DNA of 16,498 nucleotides from Dehalococcoidia bacterium (GTDB taxonomy: Bacteria > Chloroflexota > Dehalococcoidia > SZUA-161 > SpSt-899). The DNA lies in NCBI GenBank assembly GCA_023271485.1, contig JALPXT010000018.1:1-16498 (forward strand), written 5' to 3'. How positions within the stretch are numbered: the first letter of the stretch is position 1; every line of letters starts with the position of its first letter. This document shows, in pieces, positions 1-6,440 of this stretch. A model generated the notes under the pieces. It made no database searches, had not been told where the DNA came from, and was given only the letters and a program-made list of their open reading frames with translations. The translations under genes and the position numbers were made by a program.

Positions 1-71
1 CATCGTCTAGGGGACTAGGACAGCGGCCTTTCAAGCCGCAAACAGGGATTCGAATTCCCTTGGAGGCACCA
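1..71 (+). tRNA. tRNA-Glu (anticodon UUC), 5' end cut by window edge
   Basis: The anticodon stem gcggc/gccgc (23-27 with 35-39) encloses a seven-base loop with anticodon TTC at 30-32. The T arm is aggga-TTCGAAT-tccct. The 3' acceptor strand tggaggc (61-67) is followed by discriminator A68 and an encoded CCA (69-71). The acceptor implies a 5' strand GCCTCCA, so the window begins at about tRNA position 6 and five bases are missing to the left. D-arm and T-loop sequences resemble bacterial tRNA-Glu closely. It lies 37 bp upstream of the yceD promoter and does not look co-transcribed by necessity. Confidence 0.95.
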
Positions 72-107
72 CATTTTACAGATCAGCACTATACTCGAAA
101 CCAGGGC

Positions 108-137
108 TTGACACGAAGCGGGTTTTGTATTTAGAAT
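108..137 (+). promoter_or_regulatory. Sigma-70-type promoter of the yceD-rpmF-fab run
   Basis: The -35 box TTGACA (108-113, perfect consensus) and -10 box TAGAAT (132-137, five of six) are separated by 18 bp. The predicted transcription start falls near 143-146, about 20 bases before the ATG at 167. This promoter also decides the yceD start: a longer reading from TTG at 125 would begin inside the promoter and is unlikely. Confidence 0.8.
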
Positions 138-142
138 ATATA

Positions 143-158
143 AGACCCTTGGGGGTCT
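143..158 (+). promoter_or_regulatory. Perfect hairpin/operator-like palindrome at the predicted +1
   Basis: The arms agaccc (143-148) and gggtct (153-158) form a perfect 6-bp stem with a ttgg loop, starting six bases after the -10 box. It could be a 5'-terminal mRNA stem that protects the transcript, or a small DNA operator. Its GGGG loop/arm is also the only purine-rich stretch near the yceD start. Function is inferred from position only. Confidence 0.5.
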
Positions 159-166
159 CTCTGGCC

Positions 167-697
167 ATGCAAATTAACGCTGCTCAGCAACTTAAGAGCC
201 CTCTGGGTGATACCCGTTATTACTCTATTGATGAGACCACCAGGGAAGGTTTCCACATACGAGGAGAAGCAAAGTTAGTCCGTACTAACCGCAGTATTCT
301 GGTCACCGGGCAGTTTATAACCGTCGTCAGATGCACCTGCAGCCGGTGCCTGGAAGAATTCGAATGCCCATTGGAATTTGAAATGGAAGAAGAGTACTTT
401 CCGGCGGGCGCCATACCGAACGGACTGGCAGGTCCGGTGGCCGATGATATGGATGGTTTTGCCATCGGAGGTGACCATATCCTCGACCTGAACGAAGCTG
501 TGCGGCAGAACATTCTCATCGGCCTTCCCGCGAAGCCTCTCTGTCAAGTAGAGTGTGCGGGATTATGTCAGAGATGTGGCTATAATCTGAATTACGGTCC
601 CTGCAATTGTGTAGAGAAGCAAGGTGACCCTCGCTGGACTCCATTGGGGGCACTGCTTTCCACTGAAATCGCCGGAGATAATTATGGCTCTACCTAA
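167..697 (+). CDS. yceD: YceD/DUF177 family protein
   Basis: Protein of 176 residues in the YceD (DUF177) family, which lies next to rpmF in many bacteria and is linked to 23S rRNA or large-subunit biogenesis. The N-terminus MQINAAQQLKSPLGDTR fits the family opening (M-x-I-N-x-A-x-x-L-K-x-P-x-G). Cysteines cluster at C56, C58, C61 and C67, and again at C126, C130, C134, C137, C146 and C148. The second set forms the typical C-terminal pattern ending in GPCNC, a probable metal site. I chose ATG 167 because the TTG at 125 lies inside the promoter and the family opening begins here. It overlaps rpmF by 14 bp, so the two are probably translationally coupled. It is the first gene of the run. Confidence 0.9.
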   Translation: MQINAAQQLKSPLGDTRYYSIDETTREGFHIRGEAKLVRTNRSILVTGQFITVVRCTCSRCLEEFECPLEFEMEEEYFPAGAIPNGLAGPVADDMDGFAIGGDHILDLNEAVRQNILIGLPAKPLCQVECAGLCQRCGYNLNYGPCNCVEKQGDPRWTPLGALLSTEIAGDNYGST

Positions 698-872
698 GAG
701 GAAAACATCAAAGAATCGTCAGGCTACCAGGCAAAGTCACCAGGGATATTCCCTACCTAGTCTCGCTCTTTGCCCACAATGTCGCAAACCCAAACCTCCT
801 CACCAGGTGTGTCCTGCGTGTGGAAGCTATCGCGGGAGAGAAGTATATCAGGTTAAGAAAACCAAGAGATGA
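684..872 (+). CDS. rpmF: 50S ribosomal protein L32
   Basis: L32 of 62 residues. It opens MALPKRKTSKNRQATRQSH, the conserved L32 N-terminus, and carries a zinc ribbon with C30-x2-C33 and C43-x2-C46, so it is the cysteine-containing (C+) form of L32. The C-terminus is lysine-rich (QVKKTKR). The start is ATG 684 with GGAG at 674-677, six bases upstream. An upstream in-frame start at 624 would add residues that do not belong to L32. It overlaps the end of yceD by 14 bp, and its TGA stop overlaps the fabK ATG in ATGA (869-872). The yceD-rpmF-fab arrangement is a classic conserved neighbourhood linking ribosome and lipid synthesis. Confidence 0.97.
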   Translation: MALPKRKTSKNRQATRQSHQGYSLPSLALCPQCRKPKPPHQVCPACGSYRGREVYQVKKTKR

Positions 873-1822
873 CCAAGATGAAGACCATCCTGTGTGATCT
901 TCTCGGCATCGCATATCCGGTCATCCAGGGAGGGATGGCCTGGCTGGGCACCTGGGAGCTTTCATCCGCCGTTTCCAGAGCGGGCGGACTGGGCATTATC
1001 GGGGCAGGTAATGCCCCGCCTGAGTGGGTGCGAGAGCAGATTCGCCGTATTAAAGAGCAAACCCAGAAGCCCTTCGGGGTGAATATTATGCTCATGTCTC
1101 CATTTCTCGAGGAGGTCATTGCCGTCATATTGGACGAGAACGTGTCCATTGTGTCCACCGGTGGAGGCAACCCGGGGGCCTATATCCGCAGATTCAAAGA
1201 GGCTGGCATGAAGGTGATCCCGGTGGTCTCCAGCGTTGCTCTGGCCCGGCGTCTGGAGCGAGCAGGGGCCGATGCCCTGGTAGCCGAGGGGTTGGAATCG
1301 GGGGGGCATGTCGGCGATACCACAACGATGGCACTGGTTCCCCAGATGGTTGATTCCGTGAGTATCCCGGTGATCGCTGCAGGAGGGATTGGTGATGGAA
1401 GGGGCATGGCAGCGGCACTGGCTCTGGGGGCGCAGGGAATTCAGATGGGCACCCGCTTCATCTGCAGCACTGAGTGTGTCGCCCATTCCCAATTCAAGGA
1501 GACGATTCTCAAGGCTCAGGATAGAGCTACAGTGGTTACCGGAGAATCCACCGGGCATCCAGTGAGGGTGATCAAGAACAGGCTGGCCCGTCAGTTCCTG
1601 GCGATGGAGAAGGATGGGGTATCCATCGAAGATCTGGAACGTTTCGGAGAGGGCAAGCTGCAACTAGGAGTGATCCAGGGAGATGTGGAGAATGGGTCTT
1701 TGATGAGCGGGCAGATTGCGGGGCTGGTAGGATCGATAAAGCCGGTTCGCACCATCATCGAGGATACGGTAGCTGAGGCGGAATCGATACTTGCCCGTCT
1801 CGGAAAAGGAGGTAAGGGGTAA
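869..1822 (+). CDS. fabK: Enoyl-[acyl-carrier-protein] reductase II, FMN-dependent
   Basis: FabK reduces trans-2-enoyl-ACP in the last step of each type II fatty-acid elongation cycle, using FMN in a TIM barrel; it replaces the unrelated FabI. The 317-residue protein matches the family end to end: YPVIQGGMAW (16-25), GGLGIIGAGNAP (39-50), PFGVNIMLMSPF (68-79), catalytic-type histidine H147 in GLESGGHVGD, AAGGIGDG (170-177) and GTRF (194-197). Counting from a second ATG at 878 the histidine becomes residue 144, its number in the pneumococcal enzyme, so that start is also possible; neither has a clear ribosome site. ATG 869 overlaps the rpmF stop by 4 bp. A plain nitronate monooxygenase-like flavoprotein is the main alternative, but the fab neighbours and the histidine favour FabK. 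Confidence 0.92.
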   Translation: MTKMKTILCDLLGIAYPVIQGGMAWLGTWELSSAVSRAGGLGIIGAGNAPPEWVREQIRRIKEQTQKPFGVNIMLMSPFLEEVIAVILDENVSIVSTGGGNPGAYIRRFKEAGMKVIPVVSSVALARRLERAGADALVAEGLESGGHVGDTTTMALVPQMVDSVSIPVIAAGGIGDGRGMAAALALGAQGIQMGTRFICSTECVAHSQFKETILKAQDRATVVTGESTGHPVRVIKNRLARQFLAMEKDGVSIEDLERFGEGKLQLGVIQGDVENGSLMSGQIAGLVGSIKPVRTIIEDTVAEAESILARLGKGGKG

Positions 1823-1838
1823 GGGGTAATGGGTAAGG
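1811..1838. repeat. Tandem heptamer array, four units, across the fabK/fabD junction
   Basis: Four consecutive 7-bp units occur: ggtaagg (1811-1817), ggtaagg (1818-1824), ggtaatg (1825-1831), ggtaagg (1832-1838). One base differs in the third unit, and that change creates the fabD ATG (1829-1831). The fabK TAA stop (1820-1822) lies within units two and three, and the GGGG of the junction supplies a Shine-Dalgarno-like stretch (aagggg, 1814-1819). Confidence 0.95.
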
Positions 1839-2746
1839 TCGCCTTTGTCTTCCCCGGGCAGGGGTCTCAGGTAGTGGGGATGGGGCGTGATCTATTTCAG
1901 GTATCGCCCCGGGCACGGCAAGTCTTCGAAGAGGCCGACGAAACGCTTGGATTCTTGCTTTCCAGACTCTGTTTTAGTGGCCCGGAGGACAAGCTGTGCC
2001 AGACCGTGAATACCCAACCGGCGGTAATGACCACCAGCTTAGCCTGCCTGAGAGCCGCATTTGGGAACGGGAATGGCTTACAGCCGGCATTTGTTGCCGG
2101 ACATAGTTTGGGGGAGTACACCGCCCTGGTGGCTGCGGGGGTACTGAGCTTCTCTGATGGCCTACGTCTGGTCCAGGAGCGCGCTCGTCTAATGCATGAG
2201 GCTGGGCAGAAACGCCCCGGTGGGATGGCTGCCGTTATCGGCCTCGATCTGATCTCCCTGGAAGAGGTTTGTCAGGAGACCGGCACTGCCATCGCAAATA
2301 TCAACTCCCCCGATCAAACTGTGATCAGCGGCACGAACAATGGCCTGGCGTGGGCTATGGACCTGGCCAAGGCCAGAGGCGCAAAGAGAGTGGTGCGATT
2401 GGGCGTCAGCGGTGGTTTCCATTCCTTCCTTATGCAGTCTGCCGCCGAAGGCCTGGCCAGAGCAGTTTCGCGATTTGATTTCTCCCATCCCCTGGTTCCG
2501 GTCGTTGCCAACACCACTGCCCATCCCGCTTCCACAGCGGAAGAGATAAGAAGTGGAATTCTGCGGCAGGTGTGTGGTTGTGTCCACTGGCAATCCTCTA
2601 TCGAGTACATGATCGATGCCGGAGTTTCGACTTTTGTGGAGATCGGCCCCGGGCGGGTACTCACCGGGCTGATCAAGAGAATCACTAAAGATGTTGAGGT
2701 TCTCAACATCAGCGATGTGGACTCCCTTTCGGCGATGCGTCCCTAA
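1829..2746 (+). CDS. fabD: Malonyl-CoA:ACP transacylase
   Basis: FabD moves the malonyl group from malonyl-CoA to acyl carrier protein, feeding fatty-acid elongation. The 305-residue protein has the usual length and motifs: FPGQGSQ (8-14, oxyanion Q11), nucleophile S93 in GHSLGEYTAL, the malonyl-binding arginine R118 in QERARLM, and catalytic H198 in GGFHSFLM. The conserved ending FVEIGPGRVLTGLIKR is also present. The start at ATG 1829 is six bases after the fabK stop and lies within the heptamer array; aagggg at 1814-1819 gives a Shine-Dalgarno nine bases upstream. Its substrate is made by AccDA encoded at the end of the same run and its acceptor by acpP four genes on. fabG, which commonly follows fabD, is absent. 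Confidence 0.96.
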   Translation: MGKVAFVFPGQGSQVVGMGRDLFQVSPRARQVFEEADETLGFLLSRLCFSGPEDKLCQTVNTQPAVMTTSLACLRAAFGNGNGLQPAFVAGHSLGEYTALVAAGVLSFSDGLRLVQERARLMHEAGQKRPGGMAAVIGLDLISLEEVCQETGTAIANINSPDQTVISGTNNGLAWAMDLAKARGAKRVVRLGVSGGFHSFLMQSAAEGLARAVSRFDFSHPLVPVVANTTAHPASTAEEIRSGILRQVCGCVHWQSSIEYMIDAGVSTFVEIGPGRVLTGLIKRITKDVEVLNISDVDSLSAMRP

Positions 2747-2766
2747 GGAACTTCCCAAATACTATT

Positions 2767-3180
2767 ATGACTGGCGTTCGACGCAAAGCCCGCATAATCG
2801 CTTTGCAGGCTCTATACGAATTCGATTGTGCCGGGCACGATCCGGCCTCTTCCACCTCGCGGCTGATCCGCGAGAGGCTACTTCCTGAGGATGCTGCCTC
2901 GTTTGCCCATGAACTGGTGAACGGGGTTCTGGATAGCAAAGAGGAACTTGATGCCCAGATACGGAGATTCGCCCCCAGCTTCCCGGTGGAACAGCTCTCA
3001 ATGGTGGACAGAACCGTACTGCGGATGGCCATCTATGAGATGATGATCGGAGGCAAGGTGCCGGTCAAGGTTGCTATAAATGAGGCCGTGGAACTGGCAA
3101 AGACCTTCGGCAATGAGAATTCTTCTAAATTCATTAATGGAGTTCTGGGTTCGGTTAGCGCAATGATCTTAGAGCGTTGA
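2767..3180 (+). CDS. nusB: Transcription antitermination factor NusB
   Basis: NusB binds boxA RNA with ribosomal protein S10 (NusE) and supports antitermination, mainly on rRNA operons. The 137-residue all-helical protein fits the family: RRKARIIALQALYEFD near the N-terminus, the central pair EQLSMVDRTVLRMAIYEM, and the signature PVKVAINEAVELAKTFG followed by SSKFINGVLG. The ATG at 2767 has no good ribosome site in the 10 bases before it; aaggaa at 2745-2750 is about 16 bases away, and no other start codon in frame is better. It follows fabD by 20 bp. Between fabD and acpP one would more usually expect fabG; nusB here is an unusual partner. Confidence 0.95.
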   Translation: MTGVRRKARIIALQALYEFDCAGHDPASSTSRLIRERLLPEDAASFAHELVNGVLDSKEELDAQIRRFAPSFPVEQLSMVDRTVLRMAIYEMMIGGKVPVKVAINEAVELAKTFGNENSSKFINGVLGSVSAMILER

Positions 3181-3186
3181 ATAGCA

Positions 3187-3218
3187 TGCCCCTGAACCCC
3201 TGGTCAGGTCCAGGGGCA
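3187..3218 (+). promoter_or_regulatory. Strong hairpin between nusB and acpP, no U-tract
   Basis: The arms tgcccctg (3187-3194) and caggggca (3211-3218) pair perfectly over 8 bp; after one mismatch three more inner pairs close an 8-base loop. The following bases (gtcttgtc) are not a U-run, so a strong intrinsic terminator is unlikely. It may stabilise the acpP transcript end, block 3' decay, or partly attenuate. The gap it sits in (79 bp) is the largest within the run. Confidence 0.6.
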
Positions 3219-3259
3219 GTCTTGTCAGGAACTTACAACTTTACTAGGGAGGAGAAGAT

Positions 3260-3520
3260 ATGGCCACAGTTTTCGAGCGAGTCAAGAAAATCATCGTGGA
3301 GCAACTTGGTGCCGAAGAGGAAGACGTAACGCCCGAGGCTTCATTCGCTGATGATCTAAATGCGGATTCTCTTGATCTGGTGGAGCTGGTGATGGCGTTT
3401 GAGGAGGAGTTCGGAGATGACACCAATCCGCTGGAGATACCAGATGAGGACGCTGAGAAATTACTAACCGTGAGGGACGTGATTGATTACCTGAAAGAAC
3501 GCGGGTTTGAGGATGACTAA
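3260..3520 (+). CDS. acpP: Acyl carrier protein
   Basis: ACP carries growing acyl chains on a phosphopantetheine arm. The 86-residue acidic protein has the attachment serine S37 in NADSLDLVELVMAFEEEF and the conserved opening ERVKKIIVEQLG (6-17). It is longer than the usual 77-79 residues: between EEEFG and EIPDEDAEK it reads DDTNPL where typical ACPs have one or two residues, an extra loop of about five residues straight after recognition helix II. The ribosome site is strong (gggaggag, 3247-3254, five bases before ATG), as expected for an abundant protein. It follows the nusB-acpP hairpin and lies 48 bp before the uracil-DNA glycosylase gene, where fabF would be more usual. Confidence 0.97.
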   Translation: MATVFERVKKIIVEQLGAEEEDVTPEASFADDLNADSLDLVELVMAFEEEFGDDTNPLEIPDEDAEKLLTVRDVIDYLKERGFEDD

Positions 3521-3568
3521 TCCCTGAAAAGGGCTAAGGGCCTCTCGCCTTCGAAGTGGGGTCTCAAG

Positions 3569-4162
3569 TTGGCAACTCTCGCTGATCTATATCGCGAAAT
3601 CTCGCTCTGTCGAGATTGTGAGCTGGCAGAATGCCGCAATATGGTAGTGCCTGGAGAGGGGGCCGCCGATGCCGAGATAATGTTCATCGGCGAAGCCCCG
3701 GGATTTCACGAGGACCAGCAGGGGCGGCCATTCGTGGGCGCTGCCGGGCAGTTCCTGGATAATCTATTGCACTCTATTGGCCTTGATCGAAGCAAGGTCT
3801 ACATCTGCAATATTATCAAGTGCCGGCCTCCGGGCAATCGGGATCCACTCCCGAGGGAGGTGGATGCCTGCCGGAGGTGGCTTGAGCACCAGATTGAGCT
3901 TATCGATCCCCGGATGATTGTTACTCTGGGGAGGCACTCTATGAGCAGGTACTTCCCCGGTGCAAGCATAAGCAAGGTTCATGGGACGGCGCAAAACCTC
4001 GATGGCAGGATATGCTTTGCGATGTATCATCCGGCTGCCGCCCTGCATCAACAGAGCCTGCGCCGCACCATCGAGGCGGATATGCTCAAGATCCCCGGCC
4101 TACTGGCCCAGGCTGCGGACACAAAACCAGCGCCGGAGCCCAGGCAACTGAGCATGTTTTAG
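3569..4162 (+). CDS. Family 4 uracil-DNA glycosylase (4Fe-4S type)
   Basis: Removes uracil from DNA to start base-excision repair. The 197-residue protein has the family 4 active-site block GEAPGFHEDQQGRPFVGAAG (41-60), the 4Fe-4S cysteines C14, C17, C85 and C101, the NIIKCRPPGNRDP block (81-93) and the late motif MYHPAA holding the catalytic-type histidine. The start is TTG 3569 with gtgggg about seven bases upstream; the open frame has no better start and the opening LADLYREISLCRDC fits the family. The C-terminus ends PEPRQLSMF: the last five residues match the bacterial sliding-clamp pentapeptide QL(S/D)LF with M for L. It sits 48 bp after acpP and 4 bp before ftsK. Family 4 assignment is firm; clamp binding is inference. 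Confidence 0.93.
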   Translation: MATLADLYREISLCRDCELAECRNMVVPGEGAADAEIMFIGEAPGFHEDQQGRPFVGAAGQFLDNLLHSIGLDRSKVYICNIIKCRPPGNRDPLPREVDACRRWLEHQIELIDPRMIVTLGRHSMSRYFPGASISKVHGTAQNLDGRICFAMYHPAAALHQQSLRRTIEADMLKIPGLLAQAADTKPAPEPRQLSMF

Positions 4163-4166
4163 GGAA

Positions 4167-6440
4167 ATGGCGAAGGCTAGCACAAGGCGAAGGCAAGGGT
4201 CGCGCAGGAATGGCATAGGCTGGCGTGCTTTGCGATCCGTTATGTCCGGACTGTTTCTGCGAGTGGTATTGGTTGGACTTATCGTTGGTGTGCTATTCTT
4301 CCGCCACGAGACCATCTCCAGAGTGATACTGCGTTCCCTGGGGCTGGCCATAATCCCGGTGCTGCTATGGATTGTTATCATCGCCTGGATACTATGGAGA
4401 GGCCGCTTCGGCAGTCTGCTGCGGCACTGGAACTCCTGGTTGGGGGCTTTGCTGCTCAGCGCTGCCGTTATAGGTGTAATGACCCTCTTTCGTCCCGCGG
4501 TAACTATAGCCGGTGTTTCGTTGCGTGAGGTAACCCTGGGTGGATATCTGGGAGAGCGTATCGTGGGAACGTCCTACGAGTGGGCCAGGCTTCTGGGCCT
4601 GGTTTCGCTGGGTGTGATATTGGTGACCCCTGGGCGTTCCCTCAGATTTGCCAGGGTTCTGGCTAGTTTCGCTTACCTTGTGGTTCTTAATCTGCTCACC
4701 CTGCTCGCAATGGGATTTTGGCATCTAGTACAGAAATTCCTGTCCGGGCTACTTTCCCTGGCCGGCCTTCTCAAAATCAAAATAGCCGCCTTATTTAAGG
4801 CAAAATCCGTTGCTTCACCACTGCCACGGAGCCAGGAGGTGGCAAGAGAGCCAGTACCCGTTGAGCCGGTAGTTACTGAGCCGAAGTCGAGCGAGGCGAC
4901 CCTGGGGTTGGCGGAGCAACCAGTAGCTGAAGATGTCATGTTACCTGGTATTGACGGGGAACTACCTGCCATCCAACTGCTGGATGAGGCCCCAAAAGCT
5001 AGCTTCGCGCGAGGAAATGATGCCGAGCGAGCTGAGTTGATTGAGGAGGCACTGGCCAGTTATGGGGTAGAGGTTAAGGTGGTGCAGGTGAATCCAGGCC
5101 CATCGGTGACTCAGTTTGGCGTCGAGCCCGGTTGGATTCGCCGGTACCGAAGAGTGGTGGAGAAGGATCAGAATGGCAAGCCCAAACTGGACAAGAATGG
5201 CAATCCCAGGGTTCACCTCGAGGAGGTATCCAAAACCAGGGTCAAGGTAGATCGCATCACCTCCCTGGCCAATGATTTGGCCCTGGCTTTGGCAGTCACT
5301 CACGTGCGTATCGAGGCCCCGGTTCCGGGGAAGCCGCTGGTGGGGATCGAGGTCCCCAACATCAGTACCGCTCTGGTCTCCTTGCGCAGCGTTATCGAAA
5401 GCCCGGCTTTTCACAAAGCCCGGACCAAATCCCGGTTGGTGGTGGCCCTGGGACAGGGTGCTGCCGGGGAGCCAGTTATCGCTGATATCGCCAAGATGCC
5501 TCATATCCTCATCGCCGGGGCTACCGGGAGTGGCAAAACGGTCTGCCTTAACTGCATTATCACCGGTCTCCTGATGCAGGCCACACCTGCTGAGGTGCGG
5601 CTGGTTCTCATCGACCCCAAGCGAGTGGAGATGATAACCTTCAATGGCATCCCACACCTCTTGACTACAGTGGTAGTGGAGACCGATAAGGCGGTTGATA
5701 CATTGCGCCGCGTAACCCTGGAAATGGATCATCGCTATCGCAAATTCGCCTCCCTCGGGGTTCGTAATATCGATACTTACAACCGCAGTCCCAAGGTGGC
5801 TGAGCCATTGCCCTACATCGTAGTGATCGTCGATGAGCTTGCGGATCTGATGATGACTGCTCCAGACGTGGTCGAACCCCTGATCTGCCGCCTAGCTCAA
5901 CTGTCCCGGGCTACCGGGATTCACCTCGTTGTGGCCACACAACGGCCGTCAGTTGATGTTATTACCGGGCTGATCAAGGCCAATTTCCCCACCCGCATCA
6001 GCTTCGCGGTGGTCTCATCCGTCGATTCGCGCACCATTCTCGATAGCATCGGGGCTGAGAAGCTCCTGGGTCGGGGTGACATGCTCTATCTGTCTCCTGA
6101 TGCCCATAAACCAAAGCGTTTGCGGGGGTGTTTTGTCTCCGACGAGGAGATGGACCGGGTGGTCGCCTTCTGGAGAGAATGGGGGGAGAAAAACTTCCCG
6201 CAGTCGCTTGATCGTGTGGCTCAACAGTTTTCTTCTTTGTCGGTAGAACAACTGGACCTGGATCCTTTCCTGGAAAAGGCAAGACAGTTATGTGAGGAGT
6301 CCGGCCACATTTCCGCCTCTCTTCTGCAGCGGAGACTTCATATCGGCTATCCGCGAGCAGCCAGGCTTATGGAGCAACTGGAGGAGGAAGGGCTAGTTGA
6401 ATCCAGGGGATACTCAAAACCCTGGGAAGGGGAGCCATGA
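4167..6440 (+). CDS. ftsK: DNA translocase FtsK/SpoIIIE
   Basis: Membrane-anchored DNA pump that moves chromosomes at the division septum. The 757 residues comprise a basic N-terminus, about four to five membrane segments (roughly 28-46, 56-76, 88-106, 138-155, 165-190), a short proline-rich linker (about 210-280), the ATPase core and a winged-helix gamma domain (about 697-757, with SLLQRRLHIGYPRAARLMEQ) that in relatives reads polar DNA motifs. Walker A is GATGSGKT (451-458); Walker B is VIVDELADLM (D556, E557). Residues 322-360, before VKVDRITSLANDLALALA, are an insert compared with common FtsK, and inside it lies an 8-residue tandem duplication. ATG 4167 is four bases after the glycosylase stop; aggga lies very close to it, a poor spacing. 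The stop overlaps the accDA start. Confidence 0.95.
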   Translation: MAKASTRRRQGSRRNGIGWRALRSVMSGLFLRVVLVGLIVGVLFFRHETISRVILRSLGLAIIPVLLWIVIIAWILWRGRFGSLLRHWNSWLGALLLSAAVIGVMTLFRPAVTIAGVSLREVTLGGYLGERIVGTSYEWARLLGLVSLGVILVTPGRSLRFARVLASFAYLVVLNLLTLLAMGFWHLVQKFLSGLLSLAGLLKIKIAALFKAKSVASPLPRSQEVAREPVPVEPVVTEPKSSEATLGLAEQPVAEDVMLPGIDGELPAIQLLDEAPKASFARGNDAERAELIEEALASYGVEVKVVQVNPGPSVTQFGVEPGWIRRYRRVVEKDQNGKPKLDKNGNPRVHLEEVSKTRVKVDRITSLANDLALALAVTHVRIEAPVPGKPLVGIEVPNISTALVSLRSVIESPAFHKARTKSRLVVALGQGAAGEPVIADIAKMPHILIAGATGSGKTVCLNCIITGLLMQATPAEVRLVLIDPKRVEMITFNGIPHLLTTVVVETDKAVDTLRRVTLEMDHRYRKFASLGVRNIDTYNRSPKVAEPLPYIVVIVDELADLMMTAPDVVEPLICRLAQLSRATGIHLVVATQRPSVDVITGLIKANFPTRISFAVVSSVDSRTILDSIGAEKLLGRGDMLYLSPDAHKPKRLRGCFVSDEEMDRVVAFWREWGEKNFPQSLDRVAQQFSSLSVEQLDLDPFLEKARQLCEESGHISASLLQRRLHIGYPRAARLMEQLEEEGLVESRGYSKPWEGEP
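5166..5213 (+). repeat. 24-bp tandem duplication inside ftsK
   Basis: Two adjacent 24-bp units (5166-5189 and 5190-5213) encode DQNGKPKL and DKNGNPRV, residues 334-341 and 342-349. The aatggcaa core is identical in both units and the rest differs by single substitutions, so this is an older in-frame duplication lying in the loop insert upstream of the ATPase core. Confidence 0.85.

Noticed and set aside
1..71. tRNA-Glu as an integration site for a mobile element
   Set aside because: No integrase, no direct repeat of the tRNA 3' end found by eye in the window, and the following genes are core housekeeping.
125..166. N-terminal extension of YceD from a TTG start at 125
   Set aside because: It begins inside the spacer of a near-consensus promoter, upstream of the predicted transcript start, and the added residues do not belong to the family; ATG 167 fits.
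962..1663. Long minus-strand open frame of 233 codons opposite fabK
   Set aside because: No ribosome site or recognisable domain; it mirrors a conserved FabK coding sequence.
4169..4194. Direct repeat ggcgaaggc at the ftsK start (two copies, 17-bp spacing)
   Set aside because: Only two short copies in a Lys/Arg-rich coding stretch; codon bias can explain it.
4962..5732. Minus-strand open frame of 256 codons opposite ftsK
   Set aside because: Composition rich in His, Gln and Pro typical of antisense reading; it lies wholly inside conserved FtsK and has no family match I recognise.
6235..6264. Clamp-binding-like QLDL in FtsK (SVEQLDLDPFLEKA)
   Set aside because: It lacks the final hydrophobic-aromatic pair in the right spacing and lies in a structured linker before the gamma domain, not in a free tail.
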